From Rhyzopertha dominica (taxonomy: Eukaryota; Arthropoda; Insecta; Coleoptera; Bostrichidae): DNA of 64,000 bases. The notes beneath the pieces are model-generated. The model saw only the letters and a program-made list of their open reading frames with translations, did no database searches and had not been told where the DNA came from. Shown here one piece after another: positions 1 to 11,319 of the stretch (the first letter of the stretch is position 1; every line of letters starts with the position of its first letter). A program made the position numbers and the translations under genes. The stretch is taken from the NCBI GenBank assembly GCA_025024175.1, contig QCXZ01000137.1, forward strand, positions 11,594,001-11,658,000, read 5' to 3'.

Positions 1-342
1 TCGTAAAATTACTATAATTGAATCTGTCCAGTAGAGAAGCTAACGTTAGTTCGTAATACGAACTGAGGTGTATTAATAGGATTATTTAGTTAGATTGGTA
101 ACAATATTTCTCGCATTTCATACCATTTAAGGAAAGATACAAATTATTTGAGTTGGAAATTTTAATAACGAGCTCACTTTTTTTTCATCCGAGCCTTTTT
201 AAANTTTGACATTTCAATACCATTTTGAGAAATCGATTTGATGTTTTTGTACAGAAAAGCGTAACTAAGGTAACCATATCATTTTTGTTTATAGAATTAC
301 GTTTAATAGTTGTAAGTATTAAAATACAACATTACATGCTTA

Positions 343-348
343 TTTAAT
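343..348 (-). promoter_or_regulatory. possible polyadenylation signal ATTAAA
   Basis: On the minus strand ATTAAA lies about 90 bases after the TAA stop of the candidate terminal exon at 435-545. ATTAAA is the commonest variant of AATAAA. A hexamer of A and T is frequent by chance in DNA this AT-rich, so support comes only from position. Confidence 0.25.
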
Positions 349-434
349 TATTAGTTTTTGAAATAAAAAATAAAAATATAACACATATAATATAATTACT
401 TTCATTGAAGCTATTTAAAGATCTACCGTCGCTA

Positions 435-545
435 TTAATATTGCTTAGTGTTGTTTTTGACACCAGCACTAGTTGCTGTCTCATTGTCAAAAGTCACGTC
501 TGCTCCACCGGAGTCTGATTTTTCGTCTTTTACGGCGACTGGTAT
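435..545 (-). CDS. candidate 3'-terminal coding exon, function unknown
   Basis: Minus-strand open segment of 36 codons plus a TAA stop. It opens after a possible acceptor (pyrimidine-rich stretch around TTCTTCTTGTG, then GGTGGAG) in phase 0. The peptide starts IPVAVKDEKSDSGG and contains ADVTFDNETATSAG before ending NNTKQY. It is hydrophilic, acidic, rich in Ser, Thr and Gly, and lacks the long Ile/Phe/Lys runs of translated AT-rich noncoding DNA here. Such tails are common as cytoplasmic C-termini of membrane proteins, but I do not recognise the family. The frame stays open upstream to about position 620, so the exon could start earlier. A possible poly(A) signal follows at 343-348. Upstream exons would lie at higher coordinates. 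It could be a chance ORF. Confidence 0.4.
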   Translation of the reverse strand: MPVAVKDEKSDSGGADVTFDNETATSAGVKNNTKQY

Positions 546-2040
546 CTCCACCAGGATACACAAGAAGAATTGCGGATGTTTGATGTAAACAAAGTGTGGT
601 ATTTTGCATGTCCCACTTTAAATATTTATCTACTTCTTGGATAGCACTACTAATTTTATGTTACAAAACGAGGTTGGGTTCTTGCCCGGCAAAGAAAAAT
701 ACTATTTCAGCACTAGGTGTACTTCTTATGTATATGTCAAAAAATGTCAATAACAGTGACTATCCTAAAAACCACATGAAAGGAAAAAGAAAATATTTGT
801 TCACCTCAGTGGACCACATTTAGAACGTCATTATTCTGACCTCACTAGTGAAGGCTGAAAAACCGTAGCACAGAAGGATTAGATTAGAAAAGAAAACTTA
901 GGCTACATTTGCGTGTGTCAACTATATGGGTAGCAAACTGTAAATGATATGTATTTCTTGACTGTACTATGAAGAATCTTCACAAAAGTTTTGCGGCCAG
1001 CCAAGTCTTCCAAAAAGACGCTTCATTGTATGTACTTGTTGGTGTATAAGCATCATCTTTTCGTTTTAAGAAATCTCGAAGTGTGGTAAATTTTTAATGC
1101 TGAAGGTTGCTTTGATCATTGAATATTGTTTCCGCTTTGTTGATGACATCATGTCGAATTATATACAGCTGAAGAAAAATTGCATCGCGAGAAGTGGTTT
1201 TGTGTTTTGCAATTCATACAATTAAATTAAATCGGTGATCTGCATGTTTAATTACAATGGTGCATTTAACGGAGTATTTTAATGATGGTAGGTTATGGCG
1301 ACAGACTCCGGAGTCATCGGAAAGTTTGCCTATTGCTTGACGTAGTACACCAAGACAAACCTACTGCACAAACCTTTTTAATTAAATAAAACCAAAGCCG
1401 CTTGATGGCGCACGCGTATTTTGTTTTGTTTGTTGTGAATGCATATTTATATACATGTTGAATTGCCATTTTGGTTGAATACCTTCTATAAGGGTTCGAA
1501 TGACAGAAAAAATCTTATTGCGCCATAACTTCGTGATAGTAATAGAATGCTCTGTTTCAATCATCTCAAGATAATGATCTTTTTAAATCCTAAGTTACCT
1601 GCTTCAGCGTATTTTCGTATTCTGACAATAACCCTAACTTTTATTTATATTTGTTATTTTATCGACACTCTGAAGAGCGAAATCTTCTGGACTTATTCGT
1701 TCAAGTGTTGATGACATTTTTGCAACTATAAAAATTATTATTTTTAGGTTGTAGTAACGCTTTTACATAAAATAGCTTTGATATTATAGAAGAAATGCGC
1801 TTATCTTGCCCACGCTGCATAACCTATACTCTGCCCATTAATAGTCTCACGCAATATACATACATATAAATTAACGAAAAAAAAGTAATTTAAAATTTCC
1901 TATTGAGTCAACACAAATCAGTATAAGAAAACAAAGTACGAAAGTAGCTGTAAACTCGTCATGTACAACAAAATTTTGAAAAAATAGAAGTTTTCGGTAA
2001 CTAATTAGAATTTATTGTATTTAAAAACTTCATGCGACCA
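546..2040. other. no gene seen
   Basis: AT-rich sequence without a recognisable coding domain, RNA gene or paired terminal repeat. The short ORFs here are low-complexity and overlap on both strands. It is compatible with intron or intergenic DNA. Confidence 0.5.
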
Positions 2041-2048
2041 ATTTCATA

Positions 2049-3048
2049 TTAATTGAGCAAATGTTCGAAGTGTTGCCCACTATTTTCTTGGCATGTTAGT
2101 AATGCGGTTCCAAAAAGATCTTCGTACCCCAACGAGCGTTTTAGGTATTGTGGATCGACAGTGCACAGTTATTCTGTATTCTATCCATAATAGGTTTTTA
2201 ATATACACGCTCTTTGCCATTCCCTATAAAAAAGTCGAGTGGACTCATAAAAGGGCCTCTCGGAGCTATACATTTACTGAACCTCTACCAATTTTTTATT
2301 TTCAAGAACATCATTCAAATATTGGCGAACATAATTTTGCCCTGTATGCAAACTTCCTCTTCCAACAAATTTGGAAAAATTTTCTTAAAAAATTGAGATA
2401 GACATGACCTGTTAATTTTTCACGAAAAAAATGTGGTCCTATTCTGTTATTTTCTATTATACCACACCAGACGTTTGTAGTAATAATTGTTTGAAAATGT
2501 CCTTGGCATATCCAGCGAGTGTTCCTTTAGTCATAATAGTGGCAATTGTGTTTATTTACGCCTCCATTATTACCAAAAGACGCCTCATCACTAAAAACAA
2601 CATAATCTAATAAGTTTTCAATCAAATGGTGTTGTTCTCGAAGAAATCGGTAGTTTAGACCAATCTGTATCTTCTGATCGTGATAAGGATGGACTTGTTT
2701 GCCTTAGCAATTCTACACACGGAAGATTGACTCACTATTCTTGCCACTTTTCGTTGACCTACATGTAAAATTTAAAGAACGGCCACCTCATTTTTCTGGG
2801 CTGTAGCCCTTCCTTGATGAGAAAGTTTTATAGGGGGCCAATTGGATCTTGACCGATTTCCTGAAAGTTGGGAGATAGTGTCAGAGGGTGCTCTTCTTTC
2901 AGGGTATCTCAAGGCATACGCTCGAGCAGCAAGCAAAGTGTTTCTCAAACATCCCTATATATCAAAATCATATCATTCGTGTGCGTGTACATCTTCCCAA
3001 TTTTTTGAAGAACGTGCAACTATGACGTTTGTCAAAAAGTTTAAATTA
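2049..3048 (-). pseudogene. decayed transposase, IS630/Tc1/mariner superfamily
   Basis: Frameshifted minus-strand relic of a cut-and-paste transposase. In order, the N-terminal helix-turn-helix-like part retains ALRYPERRAPSD (about 2900-2950). The DDE core retains FSDEASFGNNGGVNKHN (about 2544-2600), where the D of SDE is the first catalytic aspartate, followed by an NVWCGII and IGPHFF segment (about 2410-2480). The C-terminus retains the HFEHLL ending at about 2049-2075. These match the arthropod family with a DUF4817-like N-terminus and a DDE_3 core. Several stops and frameshifts, and loss of the region expected to hold later catalytic residues, make it inactive. No terminal inverted repeats were found, so the element ends are not placed. 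Confidence 0.8.
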
Positions 3049-3059
3049 TAATCGCCCCC

Positions 3060-3630
3060 ATGTATTCATGTTATAATTTTGAAATGAATTATTGCAAGGT
3101 GGCATGCGAAACCGTAATGTTGGCAGGCTCATTATTCCTCGTGAATCATACCGTATAAATATACAGCTGCACAGTATGCGACCAAAGGCTGCTGCGTTCT
3201 CTTCAGCCCAAATCAGTTCGAATCTGTCGTTTGTATCTATTTAATAATAATTAATCATTCATTCAAGTTTTTCTCACCTAAGTAAGAAAAGTCCACATTA
3301 TAGCACTGCCAGTAAGAAGCGTTATATATTATATGTAATAATTAATAATTTGGTAAAGATGGAATGATACTTAACGAAAGAATGAATGGATTTAAATTGC
3401 AGGTACGCATGTGCATTACACACGAATTAATGAATTGATCATATGCAGCGACGTCGTGACACCTTGTGCACTAATTGAACGGTATGCGTATAAATCATTT
3501 ATTTACTGTTTATATGATAACTTAATCTTAGAACTGTTATTTATGTTTTCAAAGGAACACTGAAATAGCTGAATATTTGTCTACTGTTTTTCGAAGTCAT
3601 ATNATTAAAGTTATTTTCGCAGAACAGAAA
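3060..3630. other. no gene seen
   Basis: AT-rich sequence after the transposase relic. It may include the relic's noncoding flank, but no terminal repeat is evident. Confidence 0.4.
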
Positions 3631-3639
3631 ATGGGCCGT

Positions 3640-4030
3640 GCAATGCAGTTTATTAAATAACTTCCAGCAGCAACTCATATTACAGCTTCGCCTTTTCTTT
3701 CCCACTCGCGTTGTCTTTGTAATTCATCTCATCGCACGCGGTGCAAGACAACCGCAATCCGCAAAACCAGATTACTGTAGTTTGATTAGCCGTTCGTTAA
3801 AAGACACCATTGTCTCCCCCGTACCCGGATCCGTCCCGGTGACGGATTCCTCCGGGCTTTGTTTAGGTATTATTAGGTTTGTTTTCTGTATTGCTTTGTT
3901 AACGGTTACAATGCAGAATCGCTCGCACCCGGCGTTTTGTCGGTGGAACGAAAGATGTTTGGGCGTGTCGAAGACCCCATGGTTCCCGGCTGTCACCCTT
4001 TCAGTACAGATTGACGTTCACTTATCTGCC
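3640..4030. other. higher-GC, CpG-containing unique island
   Basis: Noticeably richer in G, C and CpG than its surroundings (for example ACCCGGATCCGTCCCGGTGA) and open on both strands for most of its length, which is what GC-rich noncoding DNA often does. No protein domain, splice-flanked exon or repeat relationship is seen. Candidate conserved noncoding element. Confidence 0.3.
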
Positions 4031-4525
4031 GATTGATTTCTTATTGGAGTACACTGGAAGCTTTATGCTGTTTAATTGAGATGTTCGACGGTAAAACCGG
4101 GCCGACGAGCGAAGCGGACATTTCAATTTCATTGTTGAAATAAGCTTCCTGTTGCATTTCAGGGAGTGTTAGATCGATCCTGTTGACCGATGTGCCGAAG
4201 GTGGATGAAGTACTGTTTAATTAGTACTTTACCGATTAATCGTAACTCTTAAAAGTAAAATGAAGCACACTACATATTTTCTATATCAAGCTGAAAAAAT
4301 CCACAATTGCCCACTTCATTCTTCCTCCCAACTTGTGCTAGGCGGATTAGAAATAATCATTCGTTTGCACTGTGCTTGTAGGTGTAGGTGCTTGACATCT
4401 TTGGTGTAGCTAACCAATCGGTTCGTTGATTAAATGAGAAACCCGTTTTTTAATCCTCTCATACAATGTGATCAAAAAGGACATTTTACGTAAATAAATT
4501 ATCTACCTTGATCAATTCAGTCTCA

Positions 4526-4567
4526 CCATACGACTAGTTTCCCCCGGTTGGAGCTCATCAGGCAGAG
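4526..4567 (-). ncRNA. type I hammerhead ribozyme, family C left arm
   Basis: On the minus strand CTGATGA (4555-4561) is followed by helix II, GCTCC and GGGG around loop AACC, then GAAA (4538-4541). Helix III is A-C with G-U around loop UA, ending in the classic GUC cleavage triplet, with the cut predicted after 4532. All invariant core bases are present. Weak points are a G-G mismatch at the core end of helix II and only partial pairing in helix I next to the core. Activity is plausible but unproven. Confidence 0.65.
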
Positions 4568-4772
4568 GTAGAGAGCAAACTGACCAAAGCATACCGTCGC
4601 CTTTAACCGTGATGGACGGACTGATGAATACAAGAATATAAGGGCAGATGCAGAGTTCCGCTTAGATGGCACTGAGAGCATCAGTCCATCCGTCGCGGTT
4701 AAAGGCGACAGTCCGCTTTGGTCAATTTGCTCTCTACCCCTGCTTGATGAGCCCCAACAAGGCGAAACTAGT
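4533..4772. repeat. inverted-repeat element with hammerhead motifs in both arms (family C)
   Basis: Two arms of about 94 bp, 4533-4626 and 4679-4772, are imperfect reverse complements with most positions matching. They surround a loop of about 52 bp. Each arm starts at the outer tip ACTAGT and contains CGCCTTTAACCG and a GAGAGCAAA segment. Each outer end carries a hammerhead core facing outward. The layout resembles a fold-back or non-autonomous element whose terminal repeats encode ribozymes, as in Penelope-like elements with inverted terminal repeats. No coding capacity and no target duplication were seen. Confidence 0.75.
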
Positions 4773-4780
4773 TATAGGGG
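4738..4780 (+). ncRNA. hammerhead ribozyme, family C right arm, probably inactive
   Basis: Plus-strand partner of the left-arm motif. TTGATGA (4744-4750) replaces CTGATGA, so the invariant first C is a T. Helix II is GCCC against AGGC, three good pairs, and is followed by GAAA (4764-4767). Helix III reads C-T-A-G-T and the triplet is GUU. Helix I pairs CCCC before the core with GGGG after it. The C-to-T core change should strongly reduce or abolish cleavage. Confidence 0.6.
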
Positions 4781-4789
4781 GCTTCTGAA

Positions 4790-5324
4790 GTCATTTATGG
4801 CTACGCAGACATCCGTCTGCTTCTTCTGTTCTTCACCTTGTGTATTTTATTCTTAAATATTTCACACCGTCTTTTTAATAATGATTTGTCAGTATTAGTG
4901 TGTTCTTGAAGTTCAGTAGAATGTTGGAATATTATATACCTACGGGCTTTGGTGCTGAATTACTGAAAAAAGTTTGACTTCGAATGTTTTGAATCATCAC
5001 ATAATCAATGATGAACGCAGATATGCGAAAAAGCTAGGTATTACACATTTTGCAGCTGATAAAAATACTGTTTATTCTAAACAATTCTGTCCAAAATGTT
5101 TAGAAATAAGCTCCATCTATATTTTGAATGTGATTCCTAGTTATGGCACTATTAGATCTAAGTAGGAAACTTAATAATAATAAAATATCTTGTACCCATA
5201 CATCATTCATTTCTTTACTATAGACTAATAAAATCAACTAAATCAGCGTATTCGGCAGTACCATCGTTAAGTAAAATCATATTAAAGGTTATATGATTAT
5301 CTAAACTAAAGCTGAATAACATGT
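4790..5324. other. no gene seen
   Basis: AT-rich. A 63-codon plus-strand ORF at 4974-5165 has no recognisable domain and no flanking splice signals, and I treat it as chance. Confidence 0.35.
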
Positions 5325-5590
5325 TCTGACTGAGTGACTGATTCATCACCACCTAGCGCAAACTGTTGAAGCTAGACGTAATTTGACCAGCAGGCTCCTT
5401 TTATAACGTGAACGCCCACTTGAAAAGGATTTTTGAAAATTCATCTTTGAAGCTAGCAGAAAAGAAAGTTTATGTTTAGGCTTTTGATAAGAAACAAATA
5501 TTTAAATTTAAATTTTTACCCTTATGGGGGAGAAACAGGGGATGGAAATTTGTACAATTTTCAAACCAGGTTGCTGCTTATCGTTCGCTA
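5325..5590 (+). repeat. dispersed-repeat fragment, retroelement 3' region type
   Basis: Contains CTGACTGAGTGACTGATTCA followed by a stretch ending in GGATTTTTGAAAATTCATC and later a TTATGGGGGAGAAACAGGGG segment. This order resembles a noncoding repeat tail I know from several insect genomes. It has no coding capacity. The assignment rests on remembered pattern, and a library search would be needed to name it. Confidence 0.35.
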
Positions 5591-5696
5591 AGAATCCTGC
5601 ATTGGAAGCTACAATTAAGTTTTCCTTCTACACCTCTAATTGGTAACAGAATATTGAAACAATTTTCATAAATTTTGGGAATCCGGGCCAATCCAC

Positions 5697-6255
5697 TCAG
5701 GCAATACCTTCCAGTCCTCACCTCCATTCGCTCTAAAAGTCTGTTTAGTATAGGAATAAGCGCCTTATAGATCGGCTATGGCTGGGTTGTCGCATAAAGA
5801 CAGTTCCGTGATCGGTGTGGGAAATTATTACTGTATCCATCGAAACAGCTTTACTATTACCGCATTGTACCTGACCATTTTTTAGAACATGGGTATATAT
5901 AAGTATACATACATAGTAAGCTATTCTTAAAAGACAGATATATACCATCGCCGACTTTTTTGTAGATCTATAAAAGAGGAATATCCCATCATTTTGTCAT
6001 ATAACAAAGGGATTAAGCACCGTTTTCGATCAAAACTCTCAGAAGGCTTGACATTTTCCGACATATCCAACAATTATCGTTATATATTTCAATCAATTTA
6101 CGCAAAGCCTTGACAAATTGTATACCTAAAACTTCCTCATGAATCACTCTATCTAGTGGTCAAAACAGCATGAAAACCCGTTCAGTAATTTGTGAGTTTA
6201 TCACGAACAGACGGACAGACAGACTCGTTGGTGGATTTATAATATGTAGAGATAT
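5697..6255 (+). repeat. 3' tail of a retroelement, shared with 48.7 kb
   Basis: ATACCTTCCAGTC, TCACCTCCATTCGCTC and GTCTGTTTA at 5700-5750 recur in reverse orientation at about 48665-48725, which proves a dispersed repeat. The distal part contains GACGGACAGACAGACTCG and ends in TTTATAATATGTAGAGAT, the style of tail seen on RTE-like LINEs and their dependent SINEs in arthropods. No ORF is present. The family assignment is an inference. Confidence 0.5.
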
Positions 6256-7030
6256 ATGAAAGCTCGGTTTATTGAAAAAATTATCAGGTACATAAATACA
6301 AGAAGAAATTAGTGGGGTGATAATTTTGTGTGAAAGTTAAGAAGTAAATTTCGAATTCATTTGGTGTTCGGCATTTCAGCACTAAATTTACTAATATCGG
6401 AGGTAAAACTACCAACCAATATTTCAAAGCGTACCACGTTTATCCCATTACCGCTTCACTATTATTTATTATAGTGATAATACCACGTTGACACTATTAA
6501 TAATTGTCACCCTTTATACATTCCTACGTGCCCACTATTTTATGTTATAAACTGCCATTGTGCGATAAGTGATTATTGTAGTTTAATGATCTGCCAGCGT
6601 GTCGCACTCGGTGGTGTTCGTCACACTTCAGGAAGTAGGGACTAGGAGCGGATGCGGAAACCCATTGTCTGCCGTGTATCTCTACAATAAGTCAGCTTTA
6701 TGTGTCGAATAGCCGGGGGCAGCGAAATAATGCCACATATTATATTTCCATTTGTCACTTTCGGACGATATGAAAGAGCGACGGAGTGTAACGTTCTTCG
6801 TGCAATTCGATACGTCAAGGAGTGTCCTTTATTTCAGTTTAGAAAGATTTCGTTCGTTATTCGGAATAGAAGAGGAAGCCTTACAGATTCTTTATAATAG
6901 TTCTAATCACCTTCTACATTACATTATCCTTTAGTTTCATCCTAAAAGTAACTGAAATCATCATCTTCCCAGCCTATTTTGATTTGACAGAATACTGAAG
7001 TTGTGGCAGAGGATAGCAATTAGCCAGCTC
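6256..7030. other. no gene seen
   Basis: Mixed AT-rich sequence. A somewhat GC-richer stretch at about 6590-6860 has overlapping short ORFs in two frames but no domain. Confidence 0.35.
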
Positions 7031-7183
7031 ATTAGTTTTACTTTGCTTTATTGGCAAATTACATATTTTAGATATACAAAGGGAAATTCACAAACACCCA
7101 TGCCTGGGGCGGGACTCGAACCCGCAGCCTCTGTGAACATGGGCAGCCACGCTTGGCTGCGCTGCCCACTAAACCACTGAGGC
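7031..7183 (-). mobile_element. tRNA-derived SINE
   Basis: Minus-strand head of about 83 bases that is tRNA-like. A-box-like TGGTTTAGTGG (7166-7176) and B-box GGTTCGAGTCC (7112-7122) would serve RNA polymerase III. The T arm is a perfect 5-bp stem, GCGGG and CCCGC, around TTCGAGT. A long variable arm suggests a Ser- or Leu-type ancestor. The acceptor stem pairs only at its outer four positions, so it is not a working tRNA. A tRNA-unrelated body follows (about 7045-7100) and the tail ends in an AATAAAGCAAAG segment. No target duplication is obvious. No second copy was found in this window. Confidence 0.75.
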
Positions 7184-7189
7184 TGATGT

Positions 7190-9199
7190 ATCTTTCAAGA
7201 TGGGGGAGCAATTTATTGTAGGTGATTGTTCTAGAATCGAGGAGATCTTGTTTTATTTTCCGTATCTTATGATTGCGAACGTCAGTTTTTAGTATGCACA
7301 TTGCACGTCCTTGTTTTAATTTTCTTCAATTTTATTTTTTTCAAGAAGTATGCACTGCTCCCACTCTTCTTATTGAAGGCAAGTCCTAGCCATTTTGTAT
7401 TATTTTAACTGACGATAACATATCCATGTATGTCAATATCCGGTAGCTCGGCTCTATTATAAATGCCGTCCTGAGGTACACTACACTCCATTCCCATTTT
7501 CCAACGTAGTATAGTGTAAGCTTTTCTGGTTTCTTAACTTCATATATCCACTTTAGCATGTTGGTTATCAATGACGGCATACCCGAGTTCGTCCTACATC
7601 CATATTGTGTTCAGTTCAGCACTTTCTTAAACATTTTGGAAATTACAATAAATACTGAAATGGATCTATATTTGCAGCCGCATCAGTAATTCCATGCTTA
7701 TGCAGGGAGGTATAGTTACTATTTTCAAAGCATCCAGAGAATACAATGAATCGTACATTTTTGTTGCTTTGTTTTAGACGTTTTAGTAAGTTCTTTAGTT
7801 TTATTGTATAAATAATAGTTACTTCTTAAGCCTTCTTTCTATTGTTGTTCGACGTCTAAACGACAGTGCTGGAATTCTATTGCCTCTTTCCATTTGAATT
7901 TATTGTTGGTAGTAATTCTTAAACAGTTTCTTTCAAATTACTTCTTAACTTTTCTTCTTCTCTTGCAGGATTTTTGTCTTCTTGTTGGTCTTGTTGGAAC
8001 TCAACCTAATTGTTCGTTTCTTATGCAGCCTATACTAAATAGCAATAAAAATGTATTAAATAATAAAACGCAGCTTGGCGTACGGAAATGTTTGTTGCCC
8101 GGTAGACCTTAACACTCAGCTGTTGCAATATCCTGCTATCGTCTATGCAGCCCAGATTATGCAACTAATTGAAACAGTTCCATATGGCGTACACAGGACC
8201 CTAATCATTCCGCCACATAAGAGATACCCAAACCTGGGTGACACTTCAAAGCAAATTTCTGCTATAATACCCTCTCTAATAACGGCTCCTATTCACTTTA
8301 ATGTATTCGCATTATTCTATATTAGTTTAGAGAGCGCGGGGCGCGGGATTAATTAAAGTTTCTAACAAAACTGAATAATATCGCAAGCCGGAAATGTTTA
8401 TATTTTGGCAGCGCTAGACACACACATTCCCATCTTATGGCAAACATAAAGTTTAATCCAGCAGAAAATCTAAACACAGCCGACGAAAGGAACATTGTAA
8501 AATGGAGGATTACGACGCAGTGCCGGAGTTAAACGGATTTCTTGTTTGCCAAACGAAAACAGCCAAGTAATACTGGGTGCATGTATCGCAGTTTGCTGTG
8601 TAGTTCTACTCACACAAAGTTACTAAATACTGGAGGCGTTGTTACAAGAGGAGGTGCCTGCGCTCCCCTATATCGAGTACCCCGGGGTATACGCGAGAAT
8701 ATGTTTGGTGGAGTGTACTTAAGATGCAACTTGCTGATGAAATAATGTACCAGAAGGGTATGTATACATCAGAACAGCTGGATTCCGGATTGTAATTTGC
8801 AGTACAGTCTGTTCCAGATGAGGTATGTATAGTGATGTAGACCTGACTGTACATAATATAATTTTTTCGTGGTAGAATACTTTTGAAACCTTCTGCTTAG
8901 TATTTTATTATAATTTAAAGGGTGTCCTAAAATAACACGGGGTGGATGTGGGGCTTTCCACATGAGCCGACTTCAAAATTTGGATTTATTGTCTTGGATT
9001 CCTCTTGCATACCACTCTCAAAGTATATAGGGCCAAAGTGTACGTGATCATCACATCTTTGGACAAGAGTGCAGGGTTTTCTGCACAACTGCGCATTTGG
9101 GATGCCTTTAAAACAGAGAATATCATGAAAACAACCAGGTAAATCAAGTTTCGAAAAAGAAGAACTTCGGTCTGGCTCCCAAGGCAACTCTAGAAACGC
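7190..9199. other. no gene recognised
   Basis: Mostly AT-rich. ORFs of 60-101 codons at 8075-8356, 8642-8963 and 8927-9232 show no domain and overlap on both strands. A GGGTGTCCTAAAATAACAC string near 8920 resembles DNA-transposon termini in style, but no partner end was found. Confidence 0.3.
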
Positions 9200-9620
9200 C
9201 TGACACCAGGATGTGTACGGCCCTGTCCTCATAAACTTCGCGAAACGCGCTCGAGACTAACCGGCAATTTCCTAGATTTACAAGGGAAGTGCCGACATGA
9301 CAAAACAGTGCAACCATTTTATTCGCCCTCCCGCACACGGCGGCTGTACGACTGCCGTTAAGTTTTGCAATTATAACCTCAGTCGGCATCTGAAGACGCA
9401 TACAGATGGCGGTGCTTCTGATTAGTTCTGAAATGCATTACATAGCGGTTAAACTAATTCCTGTGCAATTTCTAAGTTGCGCTAGCACGGAATTACATTC
9501 GCGTCGGCCCGTTACCCCTTCGTTCTCGTGTGTTTTGAAGTTAACCGGGAGTTGCATTTGGGCAAGTGCAAATGAAAGGTGCAGGCACCAAATAGACAAG
9601 GAACTCTGTCTTGTGGGGAC
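9200..9620. other. higher-GC unique island
   Basis: CpG-containing stretch with overlapping ORFs on both strands and no domain. It contrasts with AT-rich neighbours and may be a conserved noncoding element. Nothing more specific is visible. Confidence 0.25.
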
Positions 9621-9659
9621 ACCCGCACCAAACTGTGGAATCTTCCATTATCAGTAATT

Positions 9660-10160
9660 TGAGATAATATGCATTAAACGTCAAAATATAACAAAATATT
9701 TTTATTTATGAAGCAATTTTAAGCCTACAGGGCTTTAAAGAATGGCCCATTCATATGCGCTTCGTCTTTTGACGAAATGAACGAAATGATTGTACATTAT
9801 TCCAATTAAACTAGAGCTCAAGATAATCCTTCCACTCACGTAGTCATTAATGGTATAACATTATCAATCAAATTGCTCAAGGTAATATTAAGATGTATGT
9901 CTATGCTTTGTTGTTTGCACGGAAACCAACAGGAGACAGATCTGTTTGGCTATTATTACAGACCCCCGGTGCAGATTAAGTTTAATGGGAAATCTTTAAG
10001 GAAAATTTTTTATGAGCGCTATCAAAATATTATTGCAAAGCTTCAAAACTACTAAGAAATTGAGGCCAGGTACAAATTCTTCAATTACGACCAGAGATCT
10101 GCATGCGCTAGAGCATCATAGCCTGTCTTCTAGCAAAGAGTTAGCACCTTTATGGTCAGC
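9660..10160. other. no gene seen
   Basis: AT-rich, with no domain and no paired repeats. Confidence 0.35.
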
Positions 10161-10194
10161 TCAGGTTGGGTCAGGTCAGGTCAGGTCAGGTCAG
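10161..10194 (+). repeat. short TCAGG pentamer array
   Basis: TCAGG, a variant TTGGG, then four further TCAGG units and a partial one. A related, longer array lies at 43036-43090. TCAGG is the telomeric repeat of some tenebrionid beetles and TTAGG that of most insects, but this short internal array need not be telomeric in origin. Confidence 0.85.
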
Positions 10195-10249
10195 AAGCAG
10201 TTGGAAGACGCGTCCAAAAAGATATTTGTTTCTGAAATATAAAAAAGAT

Positions 10250-11319
10250 GGAATATGGGTTCTACAAGGTGCATATGATATGAACTAAAACTTGAATTTG
10301 AATATAGATTTCAACAGACAAAAAAAATCAGCATTGTCCCAAAAACAGAAGAAACTAAGATTTCTTTGGGCGAAGGATTATCAAAAATAGAAGTAAGCTG
10401 ATTGGACATCCACAATTTAGAGTGAGGTTTACACATAACCCAGGAGTTGCGTTGACCAACAAAAGAGGCTTCCTCTCTACGTACTTCCGCATATCCAATT
10501 ATAGGTAGTGAACCAAGACGCATGAAAAGATCTGACATTGGATTTTCCGTTCCGTTTATCCGCGGACCTAATATTTAGAGAGAGTTCTAAACAAACTCAT
10601 AAGAAAATCGTGAACAGGATTCATTTCAATACAGCGATTAACGGAATGTGAAAATAATTAAAAAGTTAAATAAGTATCTGTAGTTTGATGTCACGGTTAT
10701 AACCAGCTTTGTATTCTAACCTATAACCTCTTATTTGTGCTACCTGTTTCTGTAGTATTTGAGCCACCTGCTGCGACTCCTTCAATTTGCTGAATAGGTA
10801 TACTTCCTGGGTAGAGGCTAATGGCTAATAACAAATCCCGATACAACCAAATTACAATACAGCAGAAGAGGCACAACGGTTTAATAACAAGAAAGAGAAC
10901 ACGGAACGGAACTTTGTTGTCTATTTTGTCAATGCTCCATCTCTATCCCATTCGTTGGGTGTCGAAAAGCCCGAGAAGCGACGATTTCGTCGCCTCAGTT
11001 GTGTACATACATCATGTATCCAATTCTGTGCTGCTCGGTGCACGTGTACTGAACATCCCCATGTTCCACTGTATGTAGCGTATGTGGAATGCTGGACTGA
11101 AGCGAACGAAATTTTGACTCACTTCTGTCGCCTGGATACGCCCACGTAAGTATCGGGGCATAAAAATAGCAGACAATTAAAAGCGCATTTTGAAATTTAA
11201 TTCTTAAGATCTTAGTTTGTTCAGGAAATACGGTGAGGCGACACCTTATCCGCTTCACCTGGCGAGTCGCGACTGCTTGAGTGTCACTTTCCTTTGGAAG
11301 TATAAATAAGTTGTACGTA
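10250..11319. other. no gene recognised
   Basis: Short ORFs on both strands at 10821-11149 and 10311-10538 without domains. The 3' part of a 137-codon minus ORF (10995-11408) overlaps the LINE fragment that begins at 11320. Confidence 0.3.

Noticed and set aside
3638..4036. 132-codon plus ORF as a host gene
   Set aside because: No domain, the opposite strand is open too, and no splice or promoter context; treated as a GC-richer noncoding island.
7100..7183. Functional tRNA gene on the minus strand
   Set aside because: The T arm is perfect, but the acceptor stem pairs at only four positions and the head continues into a SINE body and tail, so it is a SINE.
8075..8356. 93-codon plus ORF as a gene
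   Set aside because: No recognisable domain and no exon signals.
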